Program-made: the position numbers and the translations under genes | Assembly (NCBI RefSeq): GCF_019668465.1 | Contig: NZ_AP024828.1 | Span: forward strand, 1,426,001-1,490,000 | Source of the DNA: Mycobacterium senriense | GTDB taxonomy: Bacteria; Actinomycetota; Actinomycetes; Mycobacteriales; Mycobacteriaceae | Direction of reading: 5' to 3' | DNA length: 64,000 nt | Part shown: in pieces, positions 1-8,379 of the stretch | How positions within the stretch are numbered: position 1 is the stretch's first letter | Layout: each line of letters starts with the position of its first letter | Notes under the pieces: generated by a model | The model's input: the letters and a program-made list of their open reading frames with translations, nothing else | Databases searched by the model: none | Told to the model about the DNA's origin: nothing

Positions 1-1092
1 GCCGCGGCCGCCACCAAACGCCTGGAGGCCGTCTTCGATAGCGGCGATCCGCAACTGTTGGAGCGCTTCCGCACGCTGGCCGCCGATCACCTCGAGGTCA
101 TCGTCGGCGATATCGGTGAGCCGAATCTCGGCCTACAGCAAGGCACCTGGGAGCGCCTCGCGCAGAGTGTGGATCTGATCGTCCATCCTGCCGCACTGGT
201 CAACCACGTGCTGCCCTACGACCAACTGTTCGGCCCCAACGTGGTGGGCACCGCCGAATTGATTCGCCTGGCGATCACGACACGGATCAAGCCCGTCACG
301 TACATGTCGACCGTCGCGGTGGCCCTGTCGGTCGATCCGGCCGCGTTCGCCGAAGACGGCGACATCCGTACCGTCAGCGCACTGCGGCCGGTCGATGACA
401 GTTATGCGAACGGGTACGCGAACAGCAAGTGGGCCGGCGAGGTATTGCTGCGCGAGGCGCACGACCTGTGCGGCCTGCCCGTCGCGGTCTTCCGGTCCGA
501 CATGATCCTGGCGCACAGCCGTTATGCCGGACAGCTCAATGTTCCAGATGCGTTCACCCGCTTGGTATTCAGCTTGCTGACCACCGGTATCGCACCGGCC
601 TCCTTCTACCAGGCCGATCCGCAGGGAGGCCGTGCGATCGCCCACTACGACGGGTTGCCCGCCGACTTCGTGGCCGAAGCGGTGACCACGCTGGGCGAAC
701 AGATCGCCACGGCCGCCGAGGATTCCGGCACCTACCGGTCCTTCGACGTGATGAACCCGCACGACGACGGCATCTCGCTGGATGTGTTCGTCGACTGGCT
801 GATCGCCGCCGGACACGACATTCGGCGCATCGACGACTACGACGAGTGGCTGGGCCGGTTCACGACCGCCCTTCGCGCCCTGCCCGACAAGCAGCGCCAG
901 CATTCGGTGCTGCCGTTGCTGGACGCCTACCGGAAACCGGAGACCCCGCTGCGCGGTGCCCCGGCCCCCACCGACGTGTTCCGCAGCGCCGTGCGGTCGG
1001 CGAAAATAGGTGCGGACCAAGACATTCCGCATCTGTCGGCGGCATTGATCGACAAGTACGTCGCCGATCTGCGCTTGCTTGGCCTGGTGTAA
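1..1092 (+). CDS. car: Carboxylic acid reductase, C-terminal reductase domain (5' truncated)
   Basis: The frame is open from base 1, so only the last 363 residues are visible. They match the NADPH-dependent thioester reductase (R) domain of carboxylic acid reductases (FadD9 in M. tuberculosis). In this family an adenylation domain activates a carboxylic acid, a phosphopantetheine arm carries the thioester, and the R domain releases an aldehyde. Visible SDR-type features are the [10 protein letters not shown] stretch after the nucleotide-binding region, STVAVAL, and YANSK with the catalytic Tyr and Lys near visible residues 139 and 143. The stop is TAA. The adenylation and carrier domains lie upstream of the window, so their integrity cannot be judged. 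Confidence 0.9.
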   Translation, partial: AAAATKRLEAVFDSGDPQLLERFRTLAADHLEVIVGDIGEPNLGLQQGTWERLAQSVDLIVHPAALVNHVLPYDQLFGPNVVGTAELIRLAITTRIKPVTYMSTVAVALSVDPAAFAEDGDIRTVSALRPVDDSYANGYANSKWAGEVLLREAHDLCGLPVAVFRSDMILAHSRYAGQLNVPDAFTRLVFSLLTTGIAPASFYQADPQGGRAIAHYDGLPADFVAEAVTTLGEQIATAAEDSGTYRSFDVMNPHDDGISLDVFVDWLIAAGHDIRRIDDYDEWLGRFTTALRALPDKQRQHSVLPLLDAYRKPETPLRGAPAPTDVFRSAVRSAKIGADQDIPHLSAALIDKYVADLRLLGLV

Positions 1093-1095
1093 CCG

Positions 1096-1707
1096 CTAGC
1101 CGGGCAGCCCGGCCCTGACCGCGGCATCCTGCTTGCGGGCGATGTCGAGGGCGACGGCCGGATCGAGCGGGTCGGTCGGCGCGCCATCGAATTCCAGGGT
1201 GACCAACGCCTTGCCTTCGGTGAAGACCAAGACCGTCATGGCCTGGGAGTTGTCCGGCGAGGTGCCCGAGATCGTCACCCCGTGGGCGCCGACGGCAAGC
1301 GGCTGCCAACTCCCATTCACCTTGCCGTTGTAACCGCCCTGGGTGGAAGCCAATTCGGCGGCGGCTGCCGCCGGGTCCGCGGCGACCGTGATGGTGTCCC
1401 ACAGCCGGCGGCTGCTGTCGGCGTTGGCGAACAGTTGGGCGACCCCCGGCGCGTTGTTGGGGTTGAGCATGGGCGACTGCGGCGCGGTGAGACCGCCGCC
1501 CACGTCGTTCGGCTTGATCAACAAGAAGCCGTAATCCGAGGGCTGACCCGAGGGCGGGCCGGTGACCACGCTCGAACTGGTCGAAGCGGCGGAACTCGAC
1601 GCCGACGGGGGCGAGGCCTTGTCGGCGCCGCCACATCCGCTGCTCGCGGCGCCGATCACGACGATGGCAACGGCCCAGCCGGCTTTGCCGATCCGATCAA
1701 CTTCCAC
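1096..1707 (-). CDS. Putative lipoprotein, function unknown
   Basis: A 203-aa protein with a basic N-terminus, a hydrophobic stretch (AVAIVVIGAA) and a cysteine near residue 25 in SSGC. The lipobox is weak because Ser replaces the usual Leu at -3. A Ser/Pro/Thr-rich linker follows, then a folded domain of about 150 residues that I cannot assign. I chose the GTG at 1707 because GGAAGGA lies 6 bases upstream; a GTG at 1722 is the in-frame alternative. It is convergent with the reductase gene, with only 3 bases between them. It is probably exported and membrane-anchored. Confidence 0.75.
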   Translation of the reverse strand: MEVDRIGKAGWAVAIVVIGAASSGCGGADKASPPSASSSAASTSSSVVTGPPSGQPSDYGFLLIKPNDVGGGLTAPQSPMLNPNNAPGVAQLFANADSSRRLWDTITVAADPAAAAAELASTQGGYNGKVNGSWQPLAVGAHGVTISGTSPDNSQAMTVLVFTEGKALVTLEFDGAPTDPLDPAVALDIARKQDAAVRAGLPG

Positions 1708-1806
1708 GCATGTTCCTTCCACGTGTCATCGGTATCCGGGTTTCACCGCGGCTCCCGACGCCGCCGGCGAAATGCTGGTGTGAACCAGGCTTGCTACGAA
1801 CATATG

Positions 1807-1842
1807 CCCACTGGGCACCCGGTGGGTAGCACATCGGGTGCC
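1807..1842. promoter_or_regulatory. Candidate operator and promoter of the oxidoreductase gene
   Basis: The spacer between the lipoprotein and oxidoreductase genes holds nested inverted repeats. CCCAC pairs with GTGGG within 1807-1826, and GGCACCC (1814-1820) pairs with GGGTGCC (1836-1842). A -10-like TATGCT (1843-1848) follows directly, so a bound protein would sit at the promoter of the gene starting at 1888. The regulator is unknown. Confidence 0.4.
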
Positions 1843-1887
1843 TATGCTGGCGTGGGTAGGAGCATCCTCGACCGGAAGGAGATCGGC

Positions 1888-2832
1888 ATGACGGCTGCGG
1901 CGGCGCGCGCGGTACGGTTCGACCGCTACGGCGGACGCGAGGTGTTGTACGTCGCCGACATCGAGATGCCCTCCCCCGAGCCCGGCGAGGTCGTCGTCGA
2001 GGTTCGAGCCGCCGGGATAAACCCCGGCGAGGCCGGCATCCGGGTCGGGGCGATGCACGAGATGTTCCCGGCCACCTTCCCCTCCGGACAGGGCAGCGAC
2101 CTGGCCGGCGTCGTCACCGCCGTGGGACCTGGGGTCACCGAGTTTTCCGTCGGCGACGAAGTCCTGGGATTCAGCCTGCGTCGGTCCAGCCACGCCACCC
2201 ACACCGCGGTTCCGGTGAACCAGTTGATCCGCAAACCGGCCCAACTCGGTTGGGAGGCAGCGGGTTCGCTGTACGTGGTCGGGGCGACCGCCTATGCGGC
2301 CGTCCGCGCGGTGGCACCCCAACCGGGTGAGACGATCGCCGTGTCGGCCGCCGCGGGCGGGGTGGGCAGCCTGGTCGTGCAGCTCCTGGTGCTGCGCAAG
2401 GCGCGGGTGCTGGGCATCGCCGGGCCCGGCAACGCCGAGTGGCTGCGCGCGCATGGTGTCATACCGATCGCCTACGGTGACGGGCTCCTCGAACGGCTAC
2501 GCGAGGCGGCACCGGATGGCATCGATGCATTCATCGACCTGTTCGGCCCGGACTACGTCCAGCTCGCCGTCGATCTCGGCGTGGCGCCCGAGCGGATCGA
2601 CACCATCATCTCGTTCCAGAAGGCGGGGGAGGTGGGCGCCAAGACCGAGGGCAGCATGGAGGGCTCGACGCCCGAGGTGCTCGCCGAGATGGCCGACCTG
2701 ATCGTCTCCGGAGCCATCGAGTTCGACATCGCCGCAACCTACCCGCTGGACCGGGTCGCCGACGCGTATGCCGAGCTGGAGCAGCGGCACACCCACGGGA
2801 AAATCGTTCTGCTGCCCACTAACTCACAGTGA
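1888..2832 (+). CDS. NADPH:quinone oxidoreductase-like MDR protein
   Basis: A 314-aa medium-chain dehydrogenase/reductase of the zinc-free quinone oxidoreductase type. The N-terminal GroES-like fold carries the G-x-G-x-D-x-x-G signature (GQGSDLAGVV), followed by the Rossmann motif AAAGGVGSLVVQ for NADPH. The zinc-binding cysteines of alcohol dehydrogenases are absent. The ATG at 1888 has AAGGAG (1876-1881) at good spacing; the frame is open further upstream but lacks coding character. Its stop overlaps the stop of the convergent transporter gene by 9 bases. Substrate unknown. Confidence 0.85.
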   Translation: MTAAAARAVRFDRYGGREVLYVADIEMPSPEPGEVVVEVRAAGINPGEAGIRVGAMHEMFPATFPSGQGSDLAGVVTAVGPGVTEFSVGDEVLGFSLRRSSHATHTAVPVNQLIRKPAQLGWEAAGSLYVVGATAYAAVRAVAPQPGETIAVSAAAGGVGSLVVQLLVLRKARVLGIAGPGNAEWLRAHGVIPIAYGDGLLERLREAAPDGIDAFIDLFGPDYVQLAVDLGVAPERIDTIISFQKAGEVGAKTEGSMEGSTPEVLAEMADLIVSGAIEFDIAATYPLDRVADAYAELEQRHTHGKIVLLPTNSQ

Positions 2833-4626
2833 GGCTGCCGGCCCGACCACACCTGCCTGCACGATCTTGATGATGACGAAGGCCACGGCCACCACCAGGT
2901 AGCCCCGCAGGGTGAACAGCCCCGCCCGGCGCATCGGCGACATCGTCGGCCGATCGAGTAGCGCGAGGTTGGGGGTCTGCCAGCCGGCCCGGTCCTGGCG
3001 ACGTACGGCCCGGCGCTCGGCACGCGTCAGCGACGCGGCCTCGTCGAGTTCGTCGACCTCCTCTGGGTCCAGGCCACCGCCGAGCGTGCGCACGATGGCT
3101 TCGGCGTCGGTCAGGTTGCGGTGCCGTCGGCCAACGACGATCATCATCGCGCCGGCGACGATGCCCAGCACCGCTCCGCCGGCAAGGCCCTCCTCGAGCG
3201 TGGCGGTGGACAGGTTCGGAAAGAAGGTGGCGGCCGTCAACGCCAGCGACAGCAGCACCAGACACCACACGATGGTCCACGCAATGATGTTCTGCCGCAC
3301 CGTGTTCACCCACGGGCCCAGCACCGCCCGGTCGTTGCACAGCAGCACCAGAAAGACGGTCGCCGAGGGAAGCAGGACACCGGCGAGCGCCTGCACACCC
3401 TGCGTCACCAGGCCCAGGATGTGGTCGGGGCTGAAGGAGACCGCCGCCGAAACTCCGAGCAGTATCGCGTAGCCACCGTAGAACAGCGGGGCCTCGCTGA
3501 TCTTCCAGTGCAACGAGTGCCGCTTGCCCATGGCATCACCGACCGCGTAGGTGGTTGACAGGCCGACGGCGTTGGCGCCGATCAGCGATGCGTCCAGCAG
3601 GATGATCGCGAACAGCACCCCCAGCGTCCCGCCCAGATGCTTCGACAATCCCGCGGCGACCGCGCCCGCATCGGTGAAGTGACCCGCATCGGCGGTGTCG
3701 GTCAACCCGAACGCCGCCACGGCCATCAACGCCGTCGCGCCGACCATGACCACGACGATTCCGATGGCCAAATCCGCTCGGCCGTAGGGGATCCAGCGGG
3801 CGGTGATGCGCTTGTCCACCACGTTGGACTGCTGGAAGAACAGCTGCCACGGCGCGACCGTGGTGCCCACGATCGCGACCACGAGCAGCAGCACCGTGGA
3901 GTTGAGGCCGCCCGGGAACTGCGGGATCAGGCCGGCCACCGCCGTTTTCGGGTTCGGATGCACCAGCCACACCATCGGGAAGACCAGCACGTTCACCGCA
4001 ATCAGCAGGAACATCAGCCTCTCCCAACGGCGGAACGACCCGCCGGCCACCACCGCGAACAGCAGCACGGCCGCGGCAGGGACGGCGACGACCCTCGGGC
4101 AACCCAGGAACCCGAGAGCCAGTGAGACGCCGATGAATTCGGTCACGATCGTCAGAGCGTTCAGGACCAGCAGATCACCGACGCTGAAGGCGCCCCAGAA
4201 CTTGCCGAACCGCTCGAATATCAAGCGCGCGTGCCCGACCCGGGCCACCGCGCCGAGCCGTAGCACCATCTCCTGGTTCACGTACAGCACCGGAATCAAC
4301 AGTGCCAGCGTCCACAACAGTCCCATGCCGTAGTTCTGGCCGGCCTGCGCGTAGGTCGCGACGCCGCCGGCGTCGTTGTCGCCCACCATAACGATCAACC
4401 CCGGACCGGTGATGACCGCCAGTGTGCGCAGCCGGCGCCAGCGTCCGCTGAACGCCCCGTAGCCGCCGTCCCCGTCGCGCCGGATGCGCCCGAACGCGCC
4501 GACGATGTCGCCGACGTGCGCGGAATCGAGCACCGTCGGGCTATGCGCCTCGCGGCGTGCGTCTTCCCGCGCGGCAGCAGCGAATCCCGAGTCGCGGCGA
4601 CGGCCGCCGGTGTCGATCGAAGTCAT
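2824..4626 (-). CDS. NRAMP-related divalent cation transporter, probably Mg2+
   Basis: A 600-aa integral membrane protein with the NRAMP fold: a hydrophilic N-terminus of about 65 residues, about 11 membrane segments and a charged C-terminal part. The helix 1 motif, DPGN in Mn/Fe transporters, reads DAGG (85-88). The helix 6 MPH motif reads APW (258-260). Two usual transition-metal ligands, Asn and Met, are therefore missing. Such losses mark NRAMP-related magnesium transporters, a subfamily linked in other bacteria to M-box riboswitches. An M-box does lie upstream of this transcription unit. The ATG at 4626 has GAGGA before it; a start at 4686 would add 20 residues without support. Mg2+ as substrate is an inference. 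Confidence 0.82.
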   Translation of the reverse strand: MTSIDTGGRRRDSGFAAAAREDARREAHSPTVLDSAHVGDIVGAFGRIRRDGDGGYGAFSGRWRRLRTLAVITGPGLIVMVGDNDAGGVATYAQAGQNYGMGLLWTLALLIPVLYVNQEMVLRLGAVARVGHARLIFERFGKFWGAFSVGDLLVLNALTIVTEFIGVSLALGFLGCPRVVAVPAAAVLLFAVVAGGSFRRWERLMFLLIAVNVLVFPMVWLVHPNPKTAVAGLIPQFPGGLNSTVLLLVVAIVGTTVAPWQLFFQQSNVVDKRITARWIPYGRADLAIGIVVVMVGATALMAVAAFGLTDTADAGHFTDAGAVAAGLSKHLGGTLGVLFAIILLDASLIGANAVGLSTTYAVGDAMGKRHSLHWKISEAPLFYGGYAILLGVSAAVSFSPDHILGLVTQGVQALAGVLLPSATVFLVLLCNDRAVLGPWVNTVRQNIIAWTIVWCLVLLSLALTAATFFPNLSTATLEEGLAGGAVLGIVAGAMMIVVGRRHRNLTDAEAIVRTLGGGLDPEEVDELDEAASLTRAERRAVRRQDRAGWQTPNLALLDRPTMSPMRRAGLFTLRGYLVVAVAFVIIKIVQAGVVGPAASL

Positions 4627-4695
4627 CGAATCCTCGCTATCTCGAACACTTCTCACCTCGTGATGAGGCAGTCGCGGTTGCGGCACTCAACGCGC

Positions 4696-4734
4696 CTGCG
4701 GCGACGGGCGGCGCTGTGACGCCCGTCGCCGCGG
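4696..4734 (-). other. Strong intercistronic RNA hairpin
   Basis: GCGACGGGCG (4701-4710) and CGCCCGTCGC (4720-4729) form a perfect 10-bp stem with a 9-base loop. The pairing extends outward by about five more pairs, one of them G-U. It lies between the 68-aa gene and the transporter gene on the same strand. No U-tract follows, so it is more likely a processing, stability or attenuation element than a classical terminator. Confidence 0.5.
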
Positions 4735-4741
4735 CGGTGGT

Positions 4742-4948
4742 TCAGCGGTCCGAACCCGAGGCGTGGCCACCCAGCGATGCGGTGACCATCGCGATCGGCA
4801 TCCTCGACACGTACAGGTTGGCCCGCTCCTGCTGGGTCAGGCCGGCCTGCCAGTGAAACCTGTTGGCCAACAACCGGCCTGCACGCAGCATCGAGCGTCC
4901 GCGCATCCGGGAAGCGGTGGAAAAACGGTGCGTGATAACAAAAGCCAT
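4742..4948 (-). CDS. Small basic protein of the Mg2+-responsive transcript
   Basis: A 68-aa protein, rich in Arg, that I do not recognise. The ATG at 4948 has a good ribosome binding site (AGGAGAAG). It is the first substantial gene after the M-box, 115 bases before the transporter. No transmembrane segment or metal-binding motif is visible. Its position suggests a role in magnesium homeostasis, perhaps as a small modulator of the transporter. That is inference from context only. In M. tuberculosis an M-box also precedes a small protein gene of unknown function (Rv1535); I could not test homology. Confidence 0.62.
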   Translation of the reverse strand: MAFVITHRFSTASRMRGRSMLRAGRLLANRFHWQAGLTQQERANLYVSRMPIAMVTASLGGHASGSDR

Positions 4949-5018
4949 GATCTTCTTCTCCTGACGGAGGCCCGATCGGCATCGGCACGGCTGCTCGGCC
5001 GCGCAGCACCAGGAGAGG

Positions 5019-5093
5019 TCAGGCGGTGAGAGAAATGCCGGAACCGGATCGGGACAAGACGGATTTCGGATAGGGACTATCGCCGGGACTCAT
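5019..5093 (-). CDS. Short upstream ORF with near-perfect ribosome binding site
   Basis: A 24-codon ORF (MSPGDSPYPK...) starting with ATG at 5093. AGGAGGTGA, fully complementary to the 16S anti-Shine-Dalgarno sequence, precedes it by 7 bases. The TGA of that site is also the stop of a possible 14-codon GTG-initiated ORF (5101-5145), which would chain two mini-ORFs. It lies between the riboswitch hairpin and the 68-aa gene. A leader peptide controlling downstream expression is plausible; its product need not be stable. Confidence 0.45.
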   Translation of the reverse strand: MSPGDSPYPKSVLSRSGSGISLTA

Positions 5094-5166
5094 CTCGCCC
5101 TCACCTCCTCACGGCCAAGACACACGCGGGTGTCACCACATTCACCTGAACGAAAGAGGCAGGAAT

Positions 5167-5190
5167 GACCCGCGTCACATGCCGCGGGTC
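5167..5190 (-). terminator. GC-rich hairpin downstream of the M-box (expression platform candidate)
   Basis: A perfect 8-bp stem: GACCCGCG (5167-5174) and CGCGGGTC (5183-5190) around an 8-base loop. In the minus-strand RNA it comes about 5 bases after the M-box and is followed by a pyrimidine-rich run without a true U-tract. It could act as an intrinsic-like terminator, or as part of a Rho-dependent switch controlled by the riboswitch. Confidence 0.55.
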
Positions 5191-5194
5191 GCAC

Positions 5195-5356
5195 CCCTCT
5201 CGTCGGAGCTTCGGCACTGCACGGCGTATCCGGAACATTCCAGAAGCCACTTGGGCTCAACCCTTGGGTCCGGGAAGAGCTGTCCTGACCCGGGGCGTCT
5301 CTCGACGTTCGGGGTCAGTGGCCTGTATCCATGCAGACGCCTCACCTACCGAGGTG
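5195..5356 (-). promoter_or_regulatory. M-box (ykoK leader) Mg2+ riboswitch
   Basis: On the minus strand the RNA begins with TAGGTGAGGC (from 5348), continues with GGATACAGGCCACTG, and ends with CAGTGCCGAAGCTCCGACGA. These match the conserved M-box segments UAGGUGAGGC, the ACA.GCC.CUG region and CAGUGC.AAGCUC.ACGA, in the right order and at about the right total length. Flanking CACCTCGG and CCGACGAGAGG can pair as the closing stem. In known M-boxes, Mg2+ binding compacts the RNA and lowers downstream expression. A GC hairpin, mini-ORFs and an NRAMP-related transporter follow. Confidence 0.85.
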
Positions 5357-5368
5357 CTTGCGGGGTCC

Positions 5369-5410
5369 ATAGTGGCACCGCGGTCGCGGGCTCGTCAAAC
5401 GCGTCGTCAA
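5369..5410 (-). promoter_or_regulatory. Candidate SigA-type promoter of the M-box transcript
   Basis: Reading the minus strand, TTGACG (5398-5393) is followed after 18 bases by CACTAT (5374-5369), which would start the RNA a few bases before the M-box. The -35 segment is duplicated: GCGTTTGACGA occurs twice in tandem with a 12-base period, the second TTGACG being at 5410-5405. Confidence 0.5.
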
Positions 5411-5484
5411 ACGCTTAACGGATCCCTGACGCCCGGCGCGGCTCTCCCAGCGCCCGCCCAGGCTGCGCGCCTAGGCTCGATGCC

Positions 5485-6144
5485 ATGACCACAACGTTGC
5501 AGGATGCCCGGGTCGCTTCGACGCTCGACCGCATGTACGCCGAGTCGAAAAACCAGATGGCGCTGTTGCGCGAGCGGCGCGGCACGTTCGATCGCCCGAT
5601 GACCGCACAGGAGCGGGCCGAGGCGATGAGCGAGTTCTACATCCCGGTGACACCGGAAGCAGGCAGGCTGCTGTATTCACTGGTACGCGCCACCCGCCCG
5701 GCCACCATCGTCGAATTCGGCATGTCTTTCGGCATTTCCGCCGTGCACCTGGCCGCCGCGGTGCGCGACAACGGCACCGGCCGGGTGGTGACCACCGAAC
5801 TCAGCGATACCAAGATCGCCGCGGCCAAGCAGACGTTCGCCGAGACCGGTCTCGACGACGTCATCACCATCCTCGAAGGCGACGCGCTGTCCACGCTGGC
5901 GGACGTTGCGGGGCCGGTCGATTTCGTCTTGCTCGACGGCTGGAAGGACCTGTACCTGCCCGTGCTCGAGTTGCTGGAACCGCGCCTGTCACCCGGTGTG
6001 CTCGTCATCGCCGACAACGCCAGCTCGGCCGACATGGCGCCCTATCTGGACCGGGTGCGCAACCCGGAGAACGGCTACGTGAGCTTCAACTTCCAGGTTC
6101 GCGACAGCGACAGCATGGAGATCAGCTGCCGCACAAGCGGTTAG
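5485..6144 (+). CDS. SAM-dependent O-methyltransferase (family 3-like)
   Basis: A 219-aa class I methyltransferase. Motif I is VEFGMSFGISAVHLA (about residues 75-90), followed by an acidic TTELSD strand, the EGDAL loop, and DFVLLDGWKDLY resembling the metal and substrate region of catechol or caffeoyl-CoA O-methyltransferases. The start has no clear ribosome binding site, but TAGGCT (5472-5477) lies 7 bases before the ATG, consistent with a leaderless mRNA. It is convergent with the acyltransferase gene, 2 bases apart. The substrate cannot be predicted. Confidence 0.85.
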   Translation: MTTTLQDARVASTLDRMYAESKNQMALLRERRGTFDRPMTAQERAEAMSEFYIPVTPEAGRLLYSLVRATRPATIVEFGMSFGISAVHLAAAVRDNGTGRVVTTELSDTKIAAAKQTFAETGLDDVITILEGDALSTLADVAGPVDFVLLDGWKDLYLPVLELLEPRLSPGVLVIADNASSADMAPYLDRVRNPENGYVSFNFQVRDSDSMEISCRTSG

Positions 6145-6146
6145 GA

Positions 6147-8141
6147 CTACCTCAGCGATTCCTCGAGCCACGGCGTCAGCCACTTCACCCCTTCGGGGGT
6201 GAGGTGGACGCCGTCGCTGCGGACCTTGATGCCGTCGACCTTGGCGGTGTAGACACCGTCGGGGCACAGCTTCTTGTTCAGGTCGAGGATCGCGACGTTC
6301 GGGTGGTGGCTGACGGTCTTGCGCAACATGGTGTTCCACAGGTTGACCCGGTCCGGCTGGTCCTCCGGATACAGCCGGCCGTCCGGCTTTTCACCACCCC
6401 GGCTGTAGGGGACGGTCGCGACCACCACGTGCACACCGGTGGCACTCACGATGGTCAACGCCCGTTCGAGCTCACCGTTGAGGTAGGCGTCGAACGTCGG
6501 GTCGCCGATGTGGGTCCACTGGCCCTCGTTGACCCGGTCCACCGTTTCCCAGCGACCGATGACCAGCAGCGCGACGTCCGGCTGATCCTGGCTAACCTGC
6601 CTCGACCAGCGAATCGGCCAGCCGTCGCATTCGGATCGTTGCTCGAGAGTCTGACCGATGTAGCGGTACGGCGTGCCGCGCACCAGGCTGCATCCGATGA
6701 CGGTGTGGTCGAGGAACGCAAACCCCGGCGTCGGGGGCAGGTAGTGCATCCAGGTCCACCCGATCGAATCACCGAACACCGAAACGGTGAACGGCCGGTT
6801 GGCATCTCGGGGCCGGGTGCCGCCGGGCGGCGACGGCGAGACCGCCGCGACCGCCGAGACGCCGGGCGGTAGGCCGACCTCGCGCAGACCGGGCCCGGTG
6901 CCCACCGGGACCACCAGCAGGGTCACCGCGGCCGCGCTCGCCACGGTCGCGGCCGCCAGCGGCAGCAGCGGCACCCGCGCCGGTCGCCAGCGCCGGATGG
7001 GTTGTTCGAGCAGCCAATACGATGCCGCGGCCAGCACCAGCGTGGCGCCGCACCGCGCGGCGAACAACGGCAGCCCGGACCACCCGGTGCGTTCGCCGTT
7101 GAGCGCCAAGAAGATTGGCCAATGCCACAGGTAGACGCCGTAGGAGATGGTTCCCAGCCACACCAGCGGGCGCAACGCGAGCGCGCGGGCGATGAGGCCG
7201 CGCTGCTCCAGCGCGACGGGTGCGATCACGATTACCGCCGCGATCGCGACCCCGATCAGCAGGCCGTGCCGGAATTCACCGCTGGCGCCGGTGGCGTAGT
7301 GCGTCGCCGCCGCCAGCCCCGCCAACCCGAGCAACGGCAGAACGCGCGCCACTCGGCGACCCCATCGGGTACGGATCATGCACCAGCCGCGGTTCATCGA
7401 CGGCCAGTCCCGAACCAGGAGGGCGGCCGACGCGGCGCCGACCAGCAGCGCCTGCGCGCGGGTGTCGGTGCCGAAGTAGATCCGGTCGCGGGTGCCATCC
7501 GACGTCATGACGATGGCGAGCGCAGCCGAGGCCAGTGCTCCCACGGTGGCGATCAGAAACGTGGCTAACCGCACGCCGCCGACGGTCGCCCGGGTCGAGC
7601 GGCGCCTGGCGCGGGCCGCGAGCAGCAGGGTGACCGCGATCAGCAGCACCGGCCAGACGAAGTAGTACTGCTCCTCCACCCCGAGTGACCAGGTGTGCTG
7701 TAGCGGCGAGGGCGGGGCGCCCTGGGTGAAGTAGTCGGTCTTCTGAGCGACGAACCGCCAGTTCGCCATCCATACGAAGGCCGCGATGGCGTCGTCGCGC
7801 AACCCGGTCAGCGACCGGTCGGGCAGCAGCTGGCGGGCCGCGGCCACGGTGAGCACCATCAGCACCAGCGCGGGCAGCAGTCGCCGGGCGCGCCGGATCC
7901 AGAAACCGGTGAGCTCGATACGGCCGCTGCGTCCCAGCTCGTCCAGCAGCAGCGAGGTGATCAAAAATCCGCTGAGGACGAAAAAGACGTCTACGCCGAT
8001 GAATCCGCCGCTGACGCCGGGAATGCCGCCGTGTCCGATGAGCACCAGTGCAACCGCGATCGCGCGCAGCCCGTCGAGCGCCGGGATTCCGCTGGCCCGC
8101 TCCGGCCGGTCCCAGATCGCCAGCCGGCCGACGCGGCGCAT
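6147..8141 (-). CDS. Membrane acyltransferase (acyltransferase 3) with C-terminal SGNH domain
   Basis: A 664-aa OafA/YrhL-type protein. The N-terminal half is the acyltransferase-3 membrane domain with about ten helices: GIPALDGLRAIAVALVLIGH supplies the conserved His, and GVDVFFVLSGFLIT and SLGVEEQYYFVWP are family hallmarks. From about residue 440 a periplasmic SGNH-hydrolase domain follows, with a GDS motif (VFGDSIG) and a C-terminal SDGVHLT that supplies the Asp/His pair. Such proteins O-acylate cell-envelope glycans or glycolipids. The start (ATG 8141) lacks a strong ribosome binding site. The 238-bp spacer upstream holds no gene that I can see. Confidence 0.9.
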   Translation of the reverse strand: MRRVGRLAIWDRPERASGIPALDGLRAIAVALVLIGHGGIPGVSGGFIGVDVFFVLSGFLITSLLLDELGRSGRIELTGFWIRRARRLLPALVLMVLTVAAARQLLPDRSLTGLRDDAIAAFVWMANWRFVAQKTDYFTQGAPPSPLQHTWSLGVEEQYYFVWPVLLIAVTLLLAARARRRSTRATVGGVRLATFLIATVGALASAALAIVMTSDGTRDRIYFGTDTRAQALLVGAASAALLVRDWPSMNRGWCMIRTRWGRRVARVLPLLGLAGLAAATHYATGASGEFRHGLLIGVAIAAVIVIAPVALEQRGLIARALALRPLVWLGTISYGVYLWHWPIFLALNGERTGWSGLPLFAARCGATLVLAAASYWLLEQPIRRWRPARVPLLPLAAATVASAAAVTLLVVPVGTGPGLREVGLPPGVSAVAAVSPSPPGGTRPRDANRPFTVSVFGDSIGWTWMHYLPPTPGFAFLDHTVIGCSLVRGTPYRYIGQTLEQRSECDGWPIRWSRQVSQDQPDVALLVIGRWETVDRVNEGQWTHIGDPTFDAYLNGELERALTIVSATGVHVVVATVPYSRGGEKPDGRLYPEDQPDRVNLWNTMLRKTVSHHPNVAILDLNKKLCPDGVYTAKVDGIKVRSDGVHLTPEGVKWLTPWLEESLR

Positions 8142-8379
8142 GGGGGCGACCCATCGGCGCCGAGTACGACGAGCCGGTGCGGGGTGAGACCCGCCCGGCT
8201 CGGTGCTTACTGTCAGCGCGCCGTAACTACCATCTCGCCCGGCGCCAAGGTTGATGCCGATACGTCGCTGCCCCTCCTGTTGAGTTCAGCAAGCCAGCCT
8301 AGAGGCGGGCGCGCAGGATCAGGTGGAGGACACGCGAGGTGTTTTTCGCCGCGCTGCGTTCGGATTTCGGCCCGACCCG

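Noticed and set aside
5101..5145. 14-codon GTG-initiated ORF downstream of the M-box
   Set aside because: It has no Shine-Dalgarno sequence of its own. It is mentioned only because its stop overlaps the next ribosome binding site; not listed as a gene.
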